In this document: positions 41,768 through 50,697 of the stretch, piece after piece
Numbering within the stretch: position 1 is the first letter of the stretch
Layout of the letters: each line of letters opens with the position of its first letter
NCBI RefSeq assembly: GCF_007752535.1
Contig: NZ_CP036426.1
Coordinates: 7,626,001-7,690,000 of the forward strand
Direction: 5' to 3'
Origin: Tautonia plasticadhaerens
Lineage (GTDB): Bacteria; Planctomycetota; Planctomycetia; Isosphaerales; Isosphaeraceae
Length of the DNA stretch: 64,000 bases
The notes under the pieces: model-generated
What the model was told of the DNA's origin: nothing
Seen by the model: the letters and a program-made list of their open reading frames with translations, nothing else
Databases searched by the model: none
Program-made: the position numbers and the translations under genes

Positions 41768-42379
41768 ATGATGGACGTCGCCGACCCTCCCCGCTCGACC
41801 TCAGGGGCCCCGGGGCCGGGCAACCGGCTCCCCGACGCCTGGGACCGGTTCTATGCCGAGTGCTTCGACGTGATCCGGGGCTGCCCGGCGGTCCGGAGGC
41901 TCTCCCAGGCCGACCGGGACGACTGCGTCCAGGAGGTCATGATGGAGCTGGTCCGACGCCTCGGCGACGACCCGACCGGGACGCCCCCCGAGGGGATGAT
42001 CCGGTGGGTCCGGGCCGTCTCCCGGAACAAGGCGGCCGACATCGTCCGTCGCAAGTTCCGCAAGCCCGAGGTCACCTTCGACGACGGCTCCGGCGGCTCG
42101 CTGGCCGACCGACGGCCGGGCGAGCACGACGACCCCTCCCCGGGCCCCGGGGAGACGGTCTCCCTGGTCTGGGAGGCGCTGGTCTCGCTCGACAGCCAGG
42201 TCCCGGTGACCAGCTACCTCGTCTTCTACCTGCGGACGATGGAAGGCTGGTCGATCGCCGAGATCGCCGAGTTGTTCCAGATCACCCCCGAGCAGGCCCG
42301 GTTCCGCTGCCACCGCGTGAAGAAGAAGTTCGGCACGCTGCTCAAACGGCGGCGGGACGAGGCCGGCGACGGCGAGTGA
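41768..42379 (+). CDS. ECF-type RNA polymerase sigma factor
   Basis: A 203-aa sigma factor. Region 2: WDRFYAECFDVIRGC, QADRDDCVQEVMMELVRRLG, WVRAVSRNKAADIVRRKF; region 4: LVFYLRTMEGWSIAEIAELF and the recognition helix TPEQARFRCHRVKKKFGTL. The linker is acidic. A GGAGG ribosome binding site lies just before the ATG at 41768 (a second ATG follows directly). The next gene, 163 nt downstream, is a membrane Ser/Thr kinase; ECF-kinase pairs of this kind are frequent in planctomycetes and suggest phosphorylation-controlled sigma activity rather than a classical anti-sigma factor (none is visible). Confidence 0.88.
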   Translation: MMDVADPPRSTSGAPGPGNRLPDAWDRFYAECFDVIRGCPAVRRLSQADRDDCVQEVMMELVRRLGDDPTGTPPEGMIRWVRAVSRNKAADIVRRKFRKPEVTFDDGSGGSLADRRPGEHDDPSPGPGETVSLVWEALVSLDSQVPVTSYLVFYLRTMEGWSIAEIAELFQITPEQARFRCHRVKKKFGTLLKRRRDEAGDGE

Positions 42380-42393
42380 GCGGGGCGATCCGG

Positions 42394-42438
42394 CCCGCCC
42401 CGGCACCCGGGGGGGCGATTGCCCCGGTGCCGGGCGGG
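42394..42438 (+). terminator. Bulged hairpin between sigma and kinase genes
   Basis: Core 9-bp stem CCCGGCACC / GGTGCCGGG (42399-42407 / 42426-42434), extended on both sides across a bulge. It may attenuate read-through from the sigma gene into the kinase gene. Confidence 0.5.
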
Positions 42439-42541
42439 TGCAGCCGGCCCGTCCCCGGTTCATGAGACGCGAGTGGCCGCGAGGGGACGGTCCCCGGCGG
42501 CCGACGGGCCCGATCGAGGGCCGAGCCGAGGGGCCTTCGCC

Positions 42542-45433
42542 GTGAGCCTCGCCTCCCCGAACACGGACCGGAACTTGCTGTTCGGCGTGCTCGCCCTGCA
42601 GATGGGGTTCGTCTCCAGGGACGATCTGATCGGGGCGATGGTCGCCTGGATGGCCGACCGGGGGACGCCCCTGGGGGCGATCCTCGTCGACCGGGCGGCC
42701 CTGCAGCCGGCGGACCTCTCGCCGATCGACCTGGCCGTCCGGCGCCACCTGGCCCGTCACGGGGAGGACGCCGGCCGATGCCTGACGGACCCGGACCTCG
42801 GGCTGATCGGCCCGGCCCGGGACCTCGCCGTCCGGATCGGCGACGAAGGGCTGAAGGAGAGCCTGGCCCGGTCGGGGGTCGAGTCCCCCGAGGCCCCCGA
42901 CGCGACCACCGCCTTCGGCGGCGACCCGCCCTTCCCGGTCGCCCGCCCCCCGGCCCCCGGCGGCGACGGGCCGGGGGCGGGGCACGCCCCGGCGGCGTCG
43001 CGCTACCAGGCGATCCGGCCTCACAAGGCGGGGGGGCTGGGGGAGGTCTTCGTCGCCTGGGACCGGGAGCTCGGCCGCCAGGTGGCGCTCAAGGAGATCC
43101 GGGCCGACCACGCCGACGACGACGGCCTGCGGGCCCGGTTCCTCCGGGAGGCCGAGATCAACGGCAACCTCGAGCACCCGGGGATCGTGCCGGTGCACGG
43201 CATGGGGACGCACCCCGACGGGCGCCCGTTCTACGCCATGCGATTCGTCGACGGCGAGACGCTCCAGGAGGCCGTCGACCGCTTCCACCGGGCCGACCTG
43301 CCCCTCGGCCCGGCCCGGGCCCTGGGCCTGATGGGGCTGCTCCGCCGGTTCGTCGCCGTCTGCGAGGCGATCGCCTACGCCCACAGCAAGGGGGTCCTCC
43401 ACCGGGACCTGAAGCCGAGCAACGTCATGCTCGGCCCCTTCGGCGAGACCCTGATCATCGACTGGGGCCTGGCCAAGGTCGTCGGCCGGCCGGATGAGCC
43501 GGGCGGGCCGCGCGAGGCGGCCGGGCCCCCCCCCACCGAGCGGGTCGGTCCGGTGCCGATGGACAGCGTCCAGCTGCCGACGGCCGTCGGCGAGACGCTC
43601 GGGTCGCCCCCCTACATGAGCCCCGAGCAGGCGAGGGGCCGGCACGACGAGCTGACCCGGGCGAGCGACGTCTACAGCCTCGGCGCCACGCTCTACACCG
43701 TGCTCACCGGCAAGCCGCCGGCCGTCGGTCGCCCCAAGGAGGTGCTCGCCCGGGTGGTCCGGGGGGAGATCGACCCGCCGATCGTCGTCGAGCCCCGAGT
43801 CCCCCGGGCCCTCGACGCGATCTGCCGGCGGGCGATGAGCCTGGAGCCGGGCGACCGCTACGGGTCGGCCCGGGACCTGGCCCGCGACCTGGAACGCTGG
43901 ATGGCCGGCGAGGCGGTCTCGGCCTACCGGGACCCGGTCCCCGCCCGCCTGCTCCGCTGGGGGAAGCGGCACCAGGCCCTGGTGGCCGCGTCGGCCGCCC
44001 TGACGCTGGCCACGCTCCTCGGCCTGGCCGTGGGGCTGGTGGTCGTCGGCCGGCAGCGGGAGCGGGCCGATCGGGCCAGGATCGTCGCCGAGGACGCCCG
44101 TCGTCACGCGAGGGAGCACCTGAAGGTGGGCCTGGATCTGATCGACCAGCTCGTCACCTTCGGCGACCGCCGGCTCATCGCCCAGCAGGCCCCCGCCGAC
44201 CGCGCCCGTTTCCTGCAGGTCGCCGAGTCGTTCCTCCGGAGCTTCCGCGAGCGGGAGCCCGACGACCCCGAAGTCCAGCGCGATTCGGGGATGATCGCCC
44301 GGCGCCTGGCCAACCTCTATCGCCTGACCGGCTCCCCCGACCAGGCCGGGCCGCTGTATGGGGAATCGGTCGCGATCCTCTCCGCCCTGGCCGACCACCC
44401 GGGGGCTCGACCGCTCCGAGACCGCGACCTGCTGGCCGAGGCGATCGCCGACTCCGCCGAGTCCGAGATCCTCTTCGGCCACCCCAGGCGGGCCGTGGAC
44501 CTGCTCGATCGAGCCCTGGTGCTGGCCCGGGAGAATGCCCTCCGGACCGAAACCGAGACCGAGACCGACCCCCGCTACCAGCGGACCCTCGCCCGGGTCC
44601 TCTCACTCCGGGGGGCGGCCTCGCTGGCGCTGGGACGGCCCGAGGAAGCCCGGGACTCCTGCCGGGAGGCGATCGGTCGCCTGGAGCCCCAGGCCGACCT
44701 CGCCCTGCCGACGCTCCTCGATCGGGTCTCGTCGGGACGCTACCTCCCCCTGTTCGACCAGCTCTTCCTCGTCTCCGCCCGGCACGACCTGGCCTCGGCG
44801 CTGAGGCAGCTCGACGAGCCCGAGGAGGCCGACCGGCAGCTCCGGCGGGCGTTCGGCCGCATGGAGGAGGTCTCCCGGGCGCTCGACGGCCTGGAGATCC
44901 CCGACGTCGACCACTCCTTCGGCTGGATCGCCGCCGCCCGAGCCCGATCGCTCTCGGGCCGGGGAGAGGCGAGGGACTCCGAGGCGATGGGGCTGCTGGA
45001 CGCGGCCATCCCCGGGCTCGAGTCGCTCGTGGCTCGCCATCGGGACTTCTGGCAGTTCCAGGCCACCTTGGCCGACGCCCTCGCCGCCCGGGCCGGGCTG
45101 CGGGAGCGCGTCGGACGCCCCGTCGAGGCCCGGGGGGACGCCGAGGCGGCCCGGGCGCTGATGGGTCCGATCGCCCCGAGGCTGGGGACGGCGGCCGAGG
45201 CGTGGGCCCCGCTGGCCGACGCGCTGGAGCTGATCGCCCGGATCGAGCTGGCCCCCCCCTCCCCCGCCCCCGACGCCGCCCGGGAGCGGCTCCGGCAGGC
45301 CCTCGACGCCCGGCGCCGGGCCCTCGACGCCCGGCCCGGAGACCCCGAGGCCCGGGCCCGGCTCGACGAGGTGGCCGACCGGCTGGGCGGGCTCGACGGC
45401 GTCGAGACCGCCGGGACGCCCCCGGGCGGCTGA
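42542..45433 (+). CDS. Membrane Ser/Thr protein kinase with TPR-like C-terminus
   Basis: A 963-aa protein, GTG start at 42542. Residues 1-75 are a planctomycete-type N-terminal domain (NLLFGVLALQMGFVSRDDLI). The Hanks kinase domain spans about 155-440: Gly-loop degenerate (KAGGLGEVFVAWD), ATP-binding Lys184 in VALKEI, catalytic Asp289 in HRDLKPSNVM, metal Asp307 in a DWG instead of DFG motif, then SPPYMSPEQARG. A transmembrane helix lies at about 477-503 (ALTLATLLGLAVGLVVV). The remaining 450 residues are helical repeats (TPR-like: EDPEV..., LYGESVAILSALADH, PEEARDSCREAIGRLEPQ). Directly follows an ECF sigma gene and may act on it. Confidence 0.88.
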   Translation: MSLASPNTDRNLLFGVLALQMGFVSRDDLIGAMVAWMADRGTPLGAILVDRAALQPADLSPIDLAVRRHLARHGEDAGRCLTDPDLGLIGPARDLAVRIGDEGLKESLARSGVESPEAPDATTAFGGDPPFPVARPPAPGGDGPGAGHAPAASRYQAIRPHKAGGLGEVFVAWDRELGRQVALKEIRADHADDDGLRARFLREAEINGNLEHPGIVPVHGMGTHPDGRPFYAMRFVDGETLQEAVDRFHRADLPLGPARALGLMGLLRRFVAVCEAIAYAHSKGVLHRDLKPSNVMLGPFGETLIIDWGLAKVVGRPDEPGGPREAAGPPPTERVGPVPMDSVQLPTAVGETLGSPPYMSPEQARGRHDELTRASDVYSLGATLYTVLTGKPPAVGRPKEVLARVVRGEIDPPIVVEPRVPRALDAICRRAMSLEPGDRYGSARDLARDLERWMAGEAVSAYRDPVPARLLRWGKRHQALVAASAALTLATLLGLAVGLVVVGRQRERADRARIVAEDARRHAREHLKVGLDLIDQLVTFGDRRLIAQQAPADRARFLQVAESFLRSFREREPDDPEVQRDSGMIARRLANLYRLTGSPDQAGPLYGESVAILSALADHPGARPLRDRDLLAEAIADSAESEILFGHPRRAVDLLDRALVLARENALRTETETETDPRYQRTLARVLSLRGAASLALGRPEEARDSCREAIGRLEPQADLALPTLLDRVSSGRYLPLFDQLFLVSARHDLASALRQLDEPEEADRQLRRAFGRMEEVSRALDGLEIPDVDHSFGWIAAARARSLSGRGEARDSEAMGLLDAAIPGLESLVARHRDFWQFQATLADALAARAGLRERVGRPVEARGDAEAARALMGPIAPRLGTAAEAWAPLADALELIARIELAPPSPAPDAARERLRQALDARRRALDARPGDPEARARLDEVADRLGGLDGVETAGTPPGG

Positions 45434-45526
45434 GGCAGGCCCCCCCCTTCCCGGGGACCTTCGGGGGCGTCGCCGGGTCTCCCCGCAACGTCCCCCACGG
45501 TCCCCGGCCCGCCAAGATCGCCCCGA

Positions 45527-45844
45527 TCAGCCGAGCATCGCATCCGGCTCCTGGATCAGGATCGGCGCCTGCTCGTCGGACAGCTCGAACGGCGGGTGGC
45601 CCATGCCGTCCTCGTTGGTCGACGTGATGGTCATGGTCAAGCTATTGAGCTGCATCGGCTGCGGCCAGGAGACGGCAACCGGCGGGATCGGGGCCGCCGT
45701 CGCGATCGCGTCCAGGCCGAGGGAGGCGGTCGAGGGCAGGTCACGGCCCTCCAGGAGGTCGACGCCGGGGCGGGCCGCCCGTGGGCGCCGGGCGGACCCG
45801 GGCGTGCCCATCGATCCCATAAGCGCGAACATGCGATTCAACAT
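45527..45844 (-). CDS. Small protein with planctomycete LEGRxLPS signature
   Basis: A 105-aa protein. Residues 19-40 (RPRAARPGVDLLEGRDLPST) carry the 'LE.R.LPS/LLS' N-terminal signature that precedes many very large exported planctomycete surface proteins. Here only a short Thr/Ser/Met-rich segment (QPMQLNSLTMTITSTNEDGM) and an acidic end follow, so it is either a small exported protein or a stub left from a larger one. The sequence is not obviously broken; the stop is clean. Function unknown. AT-rich DNA just upstream (45845-45860) fits a start region. Confidence 0.6.
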   Translation of the reverse strand: MLNRMFALMGSMGTPGSARRPRAARPGVDLLEGRDLPSTASLGLDAIATAAPIPPVAVSWPQPMQLNSLTMTITSTNEDGMGHPPFELSDEQAPILIQEPDAMLG

Positions 45845-46375
45845 TTTTTATCTCCGCGCTTGCATTCCCTGGAGACGCGTCGAGCCGCCCCATCCCTTGC
45901 TCGCGGCCACCGGTCCCGTCGGCCGCTCACCCTCTCTATCGCGGCCACCGCCCGGCGTTGCGCGACCCCTCGATTTTCCCCGGATCCGCCTTCGCCCCGG
46001 AGAGCCAACCGGGATCGCCCGGCTCGGTGACCGTCGGGTGGCCGGGGCCTCGCCGGCGAGGCCCCGGCCACGCCGGCGACCCGAACGCACGTCTTCCAGG
46101 CGATGCGGCATCACGCGTCCGCCCTCTCGGGCGCAGGGCGATTCGACGCGCCGCCGGGGACCTCCGGGTTGCGGACCGATCGGCGCGACGATGGGGAGAT
46201 CGGCGCCGGGCCGCGGCGGGGTGCGGTGGGGGGGAGTCCGGCTCGGCCGGGCCGGTCGCCTGGGCAGCGGGCCGTCGGGGGGGCCGGCGGCGGTCCGGCC
46301 GGGCGGGGGAGACGGGAGCCCGGGGAGGGGCCGATGACGGGCGGCCGGGATCGGAGAAGGGCCGGGCGGTCGGCC
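45845..46375. other. 530-nt intergenic region with a perfect palindrome
   Basis: No gene recognised. Contains the 34-bp palindrome at 46038-46071 and G-rich runs between 46195 and 46345. Confidence 0.55.
46038..46071. repeat. Perfect 34-bp palindrome
   Basis: Two 17-nt arms (GTGGCCGGGGCCTCGCC and its exact complement) with no spacer. Outer bases GTGGCC...GGCCAC are shared with other hairpins of this window (50357-50391), suggesting a REP-like family. Confidence 0.8.
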
Positions 46376-47176
46376 TCAGCGGAGGTCGGAGGCGGCCTCG
46401 GGGTCGAGCAGCCAGGTGACCCGGTCGCCGGCCGATCGGAGCAGCGAGCCGGGGACCTCGGCGGTGATCGGCCCGGAGAGGGACCGGGCCACGGCCTCGG
46501 CCTTGTTCAAGCCGAAGGCGAGGACGAGGATCGACCGCGCGGCCAGGATCGAGGCCGTGCCCATCGTCAGCGCCCTGCGGGGGACGTGCTCCTCGCCGCC
46601 GAAGTCCTTCGCCGCGTCGGCGATGGTCGTCGGGTGCAGGGAGACGGGCCGGGTGGGCAAATCGAGGGCGCGGTCGACGGCCATCCCGTCGGGCTCGTTG
46701 AAGCCGACGTGGCCGTTGCGGCCGAGGCCGAGCAGTTGCAGGTCCAGGCCCCCTTCGGCGGCGATCCAGCGGTCGTACGCCTCGCCGTAGGCCTCCAGGG
46801 CCGACTCGGGCACGGTGCCGTCGGGCAGGTGGGCCCGGTTCGGCGCCAGGTCGACCTTCGAGAACAGGTGCCGGTGCATGTAGGACCGGTAGCTCCGCGG
46901 GTCGAGGGGGGACATGGGGTAGTATTCGTCGAGGTTGAAGCTGGTCACCCCGGCGAGGGAGAGGCCGTCGGCCTCGTGCAGCCCGACCAGCCGTTCGTAG
47001 ACCGGGATCGGCGTTCCGCCGGTCGCCAGGCCGAGCACGGCCTTGCCCCGGGCGTCGGTCGCCGCTCGGATCGTCGCCGCGATCCGATCGGCCGCGGCCA
47101 GGCAGGCGAGGGAGCGGTCGTCGAAGATCAGGACCGGGGCGCCGTGGGATTCGAGGGTGCGGGCGGGGTCGGGCAT
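46376..47176 (-). CDS. nagB: Glucosamine-6-phosphate deaminase
   Basis: A 266-aa NagB/RpiA-fold enzyme converting glucosamine-6-phosphate to fructose-6-phosphate and ammonia. The phosphate loop VLGLATGGTPIPVYERL, the catalytic Asp in TSFNLDEYYPMSPLDPRSYR, and LQLLGLGRNGHVGFNEP (His/Glu of the active site) are all present; ALTMGTASILAARSILVLAF is the usual closing block. Length matches the family. No nagA or transporter is adjacent, so regulation by amino sugars is not evident here. Start ATG 47176. Confidence 0.9.
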   Translation of the reverse strand: MPDPARTLESHGAPVLIFDDRSLACLAAADRIAATIRAATDARGKAVLGLATGGTPIPVYERLVGLHEADGLSLAGVTSFNLDEYYPMSPLDPRSYRSYMHRHLFSKVDLAPNRAHLPDGTVPESALEAYGEAYDRWIAAEGGLDLQLLGLGRNGHVGFNEPDGMAVDRALDLPTRPVSLHPTTIADAAKDFGGEEHVPRRALTMGTASILAARSILVLAFGLNKAEAVARSLSGPITAEVPGSLLRSAGDRVTWLLDPEAASDLR

Positions 47177-47314
47177 CGTTCTCGGTCGGGTTGGTGGGAT
47201 GCGTGGCCGGACGGTCCGGGCCCGGCGGTCGGGTGGGGAGGCTCCAGCATACGGCAGCGATCACCGGGGAGGGAACCCCGCCCCGGGGTCCTATGCGGCG
47301 GCGGATCTCGCCCG

Positions 47315-47320
47315 TAGAAT
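47315..47320 (+). promoter_or_regulatory. TAGAAT -10-like box upstream of 47367 gene
   Basis: TAGAAT 47 nt before the ATG at 47367; no convincing -35. Confidence 0.35.
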
Positions 47321-47366
47321 GGAGCCAGGCCGGGCCGGGCCATTGAACCTGATCGAGGCACCGCCG

Positions 47367-47645
47367 ATGGCGCGATTGCGGATCCGCTATCCCCTGCCGG
47401 GCGACCCGCCCGGGCACTGGAGCGGCGAGCTGAGGCGGGAGGACGAGGTCCCCGAGCTCGGCCAGGACATCGAGCTCACCGCCGGGGAGGGCCCCCGCCG
47501 GGGCCGGGTGGTGGCCATGCTCTTCAAGGCCACCCTGGCGATCGCCGGGATCGACGCCGACATCTTCGTGACCGGCTCCGGCCCCGACTCGCCGCCGCCG
47601 GCCCTCTTCTGCCGGGCCGACGATCCGCAGTCCCCCGCACCTTGA
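47367..47645 (+). CDS. 92-aa hypothetical protein
   Basis: A small basic-then-acidic protein (ARLRIRYPLPGDPPGHWSGE, GQDIELTAGEGPRRGRVVAM, LAIAGIDADIFVTGSG), beta-rich and compact in its first 70 residues. The pattern of strands with a central GRVV suggests a small beta-barrel such as an SH3- or Hfq-like fold, but no family is recognised. ATG 47367 follows a -10-like box. It is convergent with the PIG-L deacetylase gene, 54 nt away. Confidence 0.55.
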   Translation: MARLRIRYPLPGDPPGHWSGELRREDEVPELGQDIELTAGEGPRRGRVVAMLFKATLAIAGIDADIFVTGSGPDSPPPALFCRADDPQSPAP

Positions 47646-47699
47646 GCGCCGGGGGCGGGATGGCCCCGGCCCGGACGGGTGGGCCGGGCCGGGCCGGGC

Positions 47700-48650
47700 T
47701 CAGGCCGTCGCCGGGAGGACCTCCCGGACGCTCTCCGGGTCGAGGTGGCCGCCGAGGATGCCGAGGGCGACCTGGATGGGGTCGCTGGCCATCAGGTCCG
47801 CCCGCGAGGGGTCGAAGGCCTCGATCCGGAACAGCTCGACGCCGGCGGCGTGCTCGTCGGCCCGGGGGGAGCGGCCGCCGGCGATCCGGTGGCCCTCGGA
47901 CCACTCCCGGGTCAGGGCGGCGTAGGCGCGGCCGAGGTGGTTGCAGAACTCGGTGTAATCGGTCAGCTTCACCTGGGAGGCGTGGCAGTTGATCGCCCAC
48001 TCCTTGGTGCGCTCAGCCTGCTCGTCGTAGGTGAAGAAGGCGTTGGGTTGGGGGAGCGGGCCCCAGGGGGTCCAGCCGCTGAGGACCAGCGCGTCGGACA
48101 GCCCGGCGCCGATCAGGCCGATGGCGGCGAAGCACCGGGTCATCCGGTGGGCCATGTGGGCGTCGGTGGCCGGGGGGATGATCAGGGCCCCCGGCTTGCG
48201 CTGGTCGAACCAGCCGACGATCTTGTCGAGGTCGGCGGCGGTGGGGCGGTAGCCGGGGGACCGGTAGGCGTCCAGGTCCCAGCAGACGGGCTCGGCGCCG
48301 AGCACGTCGCACTCCAGGCGGAACTCCTTCTCGCGGACCGTGACCTTCTTCTGGTTGTTCAGCCAGGGGGCGTCGACGTTGCGCTCCCCGGCGAAGACCA
48401 GGACCTCGATGACCGGGAGGCCGCGTTCGACGGCGAACTCGTGGAGCAGGCAGGCGGCGGTGATGGCCCCGTCGTCGGGGTGCGGGCACATCATCACCAG
48501 CGGGCGGTCGGACTTGACCACGCGCCGGAGCGGCTCCCGGAGGTCGACGAGCTGGCCGTGCGCCCCGCTGGCGAGGACGATGCGGAGCAGGTCCTCGTAG
48601 ACGGGCTTCCAGCGGGTGCAGTTGTCGGACAGGTGGGGATCGGGTTGCAT
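47700..48650 (-). CDS. PIG-L family deacetylase (LmbE-like)
   Basis: A 316-aa zinc-dependent deacetylase of the PIG-L/LmbE group, which remove N-acetyl groups from GlcNAc-containing small molecules (as in mycothiol, bacillithiol or GPI synthesis). The family motif is PLVMMCPHPDDGAITAACLL, with the third metal-binding part near ATDAHMAHRMTRC. The N-terminal 50 residues and the C-terminal 70 are extra. Start ATG 48650; upstream frame is low complexity. It is not adjacent to a thiol-biosynthesis partner, so the substrate is unknown; nagB is 500 nt away on the same strand. Confidence 0.87.
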   Translation of the reverse strand: MQPDPHLSDNCTRWKPVYEDLLRIVLASGAHGQLVDLREPLRRVVKSDRPLVMMCPHPDDGAITAACLLHEFAVERGLPVIEVLVFAGERNVDAPWLNNQKKVTVREKEFRLECDVLGAEPVCWDLDAYRSPGYRPTAADLDKIVGWFDQRKPGALIIPPATDAHMAHRMTRCFAAIGLIGAGLSDALVLSGWTPWGPLPQPNAFFTYDEQAERTKEWAINCHASQVKLTDYTEFCNHLGRAYAALTREWSEGHRIAGGRSPRADEHAAGVELFRIEAFDPSRADLMASDPIQVALGILGGHLDPESVREVLPATA

Positions 48651-48977
48651 GGTCCTGCCAGGACTCCGGCGCGGCGTCTCGGTCGCCTCGGGGGTGGGAG
48701 AGGGGGGGGGGTCCGTCGTCGAGCGTCGGCCGGCCGTCGAGGGCGTCAGGTCCGATCGGTCCGGCCACCCGGCTTCGATGAATTGTTCATGAGCAAGGGG
48801 ATGCGACGGCCCGCGCCTCCGCCGACACTCCTCCATTGTGGGATCCACTCGCCGGCGAGTCAACGCGCGATCCCGCATGGGACGCGGGCCGACGCTCCCC
48901 CGGGGGCCGTCGTTCTGGTAGGGTGGATGAGGACCGTCGGCCCTCCCGTCCTCGACGCCCTCCCGGGAGCCCCCGCC
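48651..48977. other. Intergenic region between divergent genes
   Basis: 327 nt; holds the -10-like TAGGGT (48919-48924) for the Uma2 gene and no gene. Confidence 0.5.
48919..48924 (+). promoter_or_regulatory. TAGGGT -10-like box upstream of Uma2 gene
   Basis: TAGGGT preceded by TGG, 54 nt before the ATG at 48978; no clear -35. Confidence 0.3.
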
Positions 48978-49544
48978 ATGTCGACCGCCTCGCCGATCGC
49001 CGCCGATCTCCGGCCCGACGACCCCGAGCCCTTCACCGAGGTCGTCGACGGCCAACTCGTGGAGCTGCCCCCCATGGGGACCGAATCCGTCTGGGTCGTG
49101 TCTCGGATCCAGTTCCGAATCGCCGCATTCGCCGACGAGCAGACTCCCGGCTCGGTCGTGAGCGAGATGCTCTTCACGCTGCGGAAATCCCCCCTGCTCC
49201 GCCGCCGCCCCGACGTCGCCTTCGTCTCGGCCGGGCGATGGCCGCTCGACCGGCCGATCCCCCGGGACAACGGCTGGGAGGTGGTGCCCGACCTCGCCGT
49301 CGAGGTCGTCAGCCCGACCGACCCGATCGAGGACGTGATGGACCGGGTCCTCGACTTCCTGGCCGCCGGGTCGACCCGGGTCTGGCTCGTCCTGCCGAAG
49401 CCCCGGCAGGTCTACGTCTACGACAGCCCGACGTCGATCCGGGTGCTCGGGCTCGACGACGAGCTGGACGCCGAGCCGGTCTTGCCGGGGTTCCGGTGCC
49501 CGGTCGCCTCGATCTTCCCGCCGATGGCGGGGCCCCCGGCCTGA
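48978..49544 (+). CDS. Uma2 family (DUF820) endonuclease-like protein
   Basis: A 188-aa protein of the Uma2/DUF820 family, a restriction-endonuclease fold expanded in cyanobacteria and planctomycetes. The start has the ELVDGQLVELPPMG-like element (EVVDGQLVELPPMGTES), the acidic RRRPDVAFVS and the PD-(D/E)XK-like core VPDLAVEVVSPTDPIEDVMD, then GSTRVWLVLPKPRQVYVYD. Catalytic Asp and Glu are present; the usual Lys is replaced by Val (EVV), as often in this family. Role unknown, often mobile-element associated. Start ATG 48978. Confidence 0.83.
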   Translation: MSTASPIAADLRPDDPEPFTEVVDGQLVELPPMGTESVWVVSRIQFRIAAFADEQTPGSVVSEMLFTLRKSPLLRRRPDVAFVSAGRWPLDRPIPRDNGWEVVPDLAVEVVSPTDPIEDVMDRVLDFLAAGSTRVWLVLPKPRQVYVYDSPTSIRVLGLDDELDAEPVLPGFRCPVASIFPPMAGPPA

Positions 49545-49555
49545 AGCGGGCCGGA

Positions 49556-50221
49556 TCAGAGGTGCTCGACCCAGGCCTCGGCCTCGTCGGTGGCCCGGTT
49601 CATCCGCAGTTCGACTTCCCGGCGGTAGTGCTCGATGCCCTCGCGGTCGACGTCGGCGGGGACGGCCACCGGGGGGGGGACGACGCAGCAGGCCGGGCGT
49701 CCCGGGCCGGGGACGGCGAAGCGGTCCCAGCTCTTCGCCCGCCAGGGGCGGCGGAAGGCCATCCCGGCGCCGACGATCGGCCAGCCGGTTTTGGCCGAGA
49801 GGTAGATCATCCCCTGGTGGACGTGCCGGCGGGGCCCCCGGGGGCCGTCGGGGGTGACGCAGAGGTGGCCCCGGTCGATCCGGGCGATCATCTCCTTCAG
49901 CGCCCGGGCCCCCCCCCGGGTGGTCGACCCCCGGACGACGCCGAAGCCCAGTTTCTTGACGACCCGCGTGATGTACTCGCCGTCCCGGTGGTCGCTGATG
50001 AGGATCTGCATCTCCGGCCAGGCCCAGTAGTAGGCCGGGAAGAGCATGACCTCGTGGAAGAAGGCGTAGATGTAGCGGGTGCCCAGCCGCCGGGCGACCT
50101 CCGGGTTGGCCATCGGGTCCTCGTACCGGAAGTGGAACCGGTTCGAGCCGACCAGGCGACGGATCGCCCACGCCCCGGCGCTGCCGACCGCCGAGAACAG
50201 CAAGGGATGCTGGATCTTCAT
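49556..50221 (-). CDS. Lysophospholipid acyltransferase family (DUF374)
   Basis: A 221-aa protein of the DUF374 acyltransferase-like group. The equivalent of the H-x4-D motif is FFHEVMLFPAYYW (His present, acidic residue displaced), followed by ISDHRDGEYITRVVKKLGF, RGSTTRGGARALKEMI and the diagnostic VTPDGPRGPRRHVHQGMIYL. In LPS-bearing bacteria such proteins may acylate lipid A or phospholipid. This fits the presence of kdsA elsewhere in the window. Start ATG 50221, no strong ribosome binding site. Confidence 0.82.
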   Translation of the reverse strand: MKIQHPLLFSAVGSAGAWAIRRLVGSNRFHFRYEDPMANPEVARRLGTRYIYAFFHEVMLFPAYYWAWPEMQILISDHRDGEYITRVVKKLGFGVVRGSTTRGGARALKEMIARIDRGHLCVTPDGPRGPRRHVHQGMIYLSAKTGWPIVGAGMAFRRPWRAKSWDRFAVPGPGRPACCVVPPPVAVPADVDREGIEHYRREVELRMNRATDEAEAWVEHL

Positions 50222-50697
50222 GGCCTCGGCCTCCGTGCCCCCCCGATCGTCCGGACCCCGGGCGAGGGAGCCTACCCGACCGGGCGATTCCGGGCCAGAT
50301 CACTCGGGATGGGGGTCTCATCTCGGGTCGACTCGATGCGAGGTCGTCGGGGTCCCGGGGTGGCCGGGCTCGGGCCGACCCCGGCCACCCCAGGGGCCGG
50401 CGTTCCCCTCAAGTCGTCTCCAGGACCGGGTCTCCGGGGGATTGGCTTCGATTCGAAACCCTCGCCGGGCCGGGTCCGTCGGGCCGGTCGGCCGGGGGTC
50501 GAGTGGGGTCGATCGGAGCCCATCGGGGGCCGCCCGGCGGGCCCGGGGGAGGGCCCGGGGACGCCCGGCGCGGAGGATCCCCGAGGACGGGCCCGGAGGG
50601 GACCTGTCGGGGCGATCGGGTCGGGGCGGGATCGGGTGCGGCTCGGGGCGGATCGATCGGGGAGGCGGCCGATCGCCGAGGGCTCCGGGGCGGGCCC
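50222..50697. other. 476-nt intergenic region with REP-like hairpin
   Basis: No gene. Contains the 12-bp hairpin at 50357-50391; the rest is GC-rich. Confidence 0.55.
50357..50391. repeat. REP-like hairpin GGGGTGGCCGGG
   Basis: Perfect 12-bp arms (50357-50368 and 50380-50391), loop 11 nt. Shares the GTGGCCGG edge with the palindrome at 46038-46071. Confidence 0.65.
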
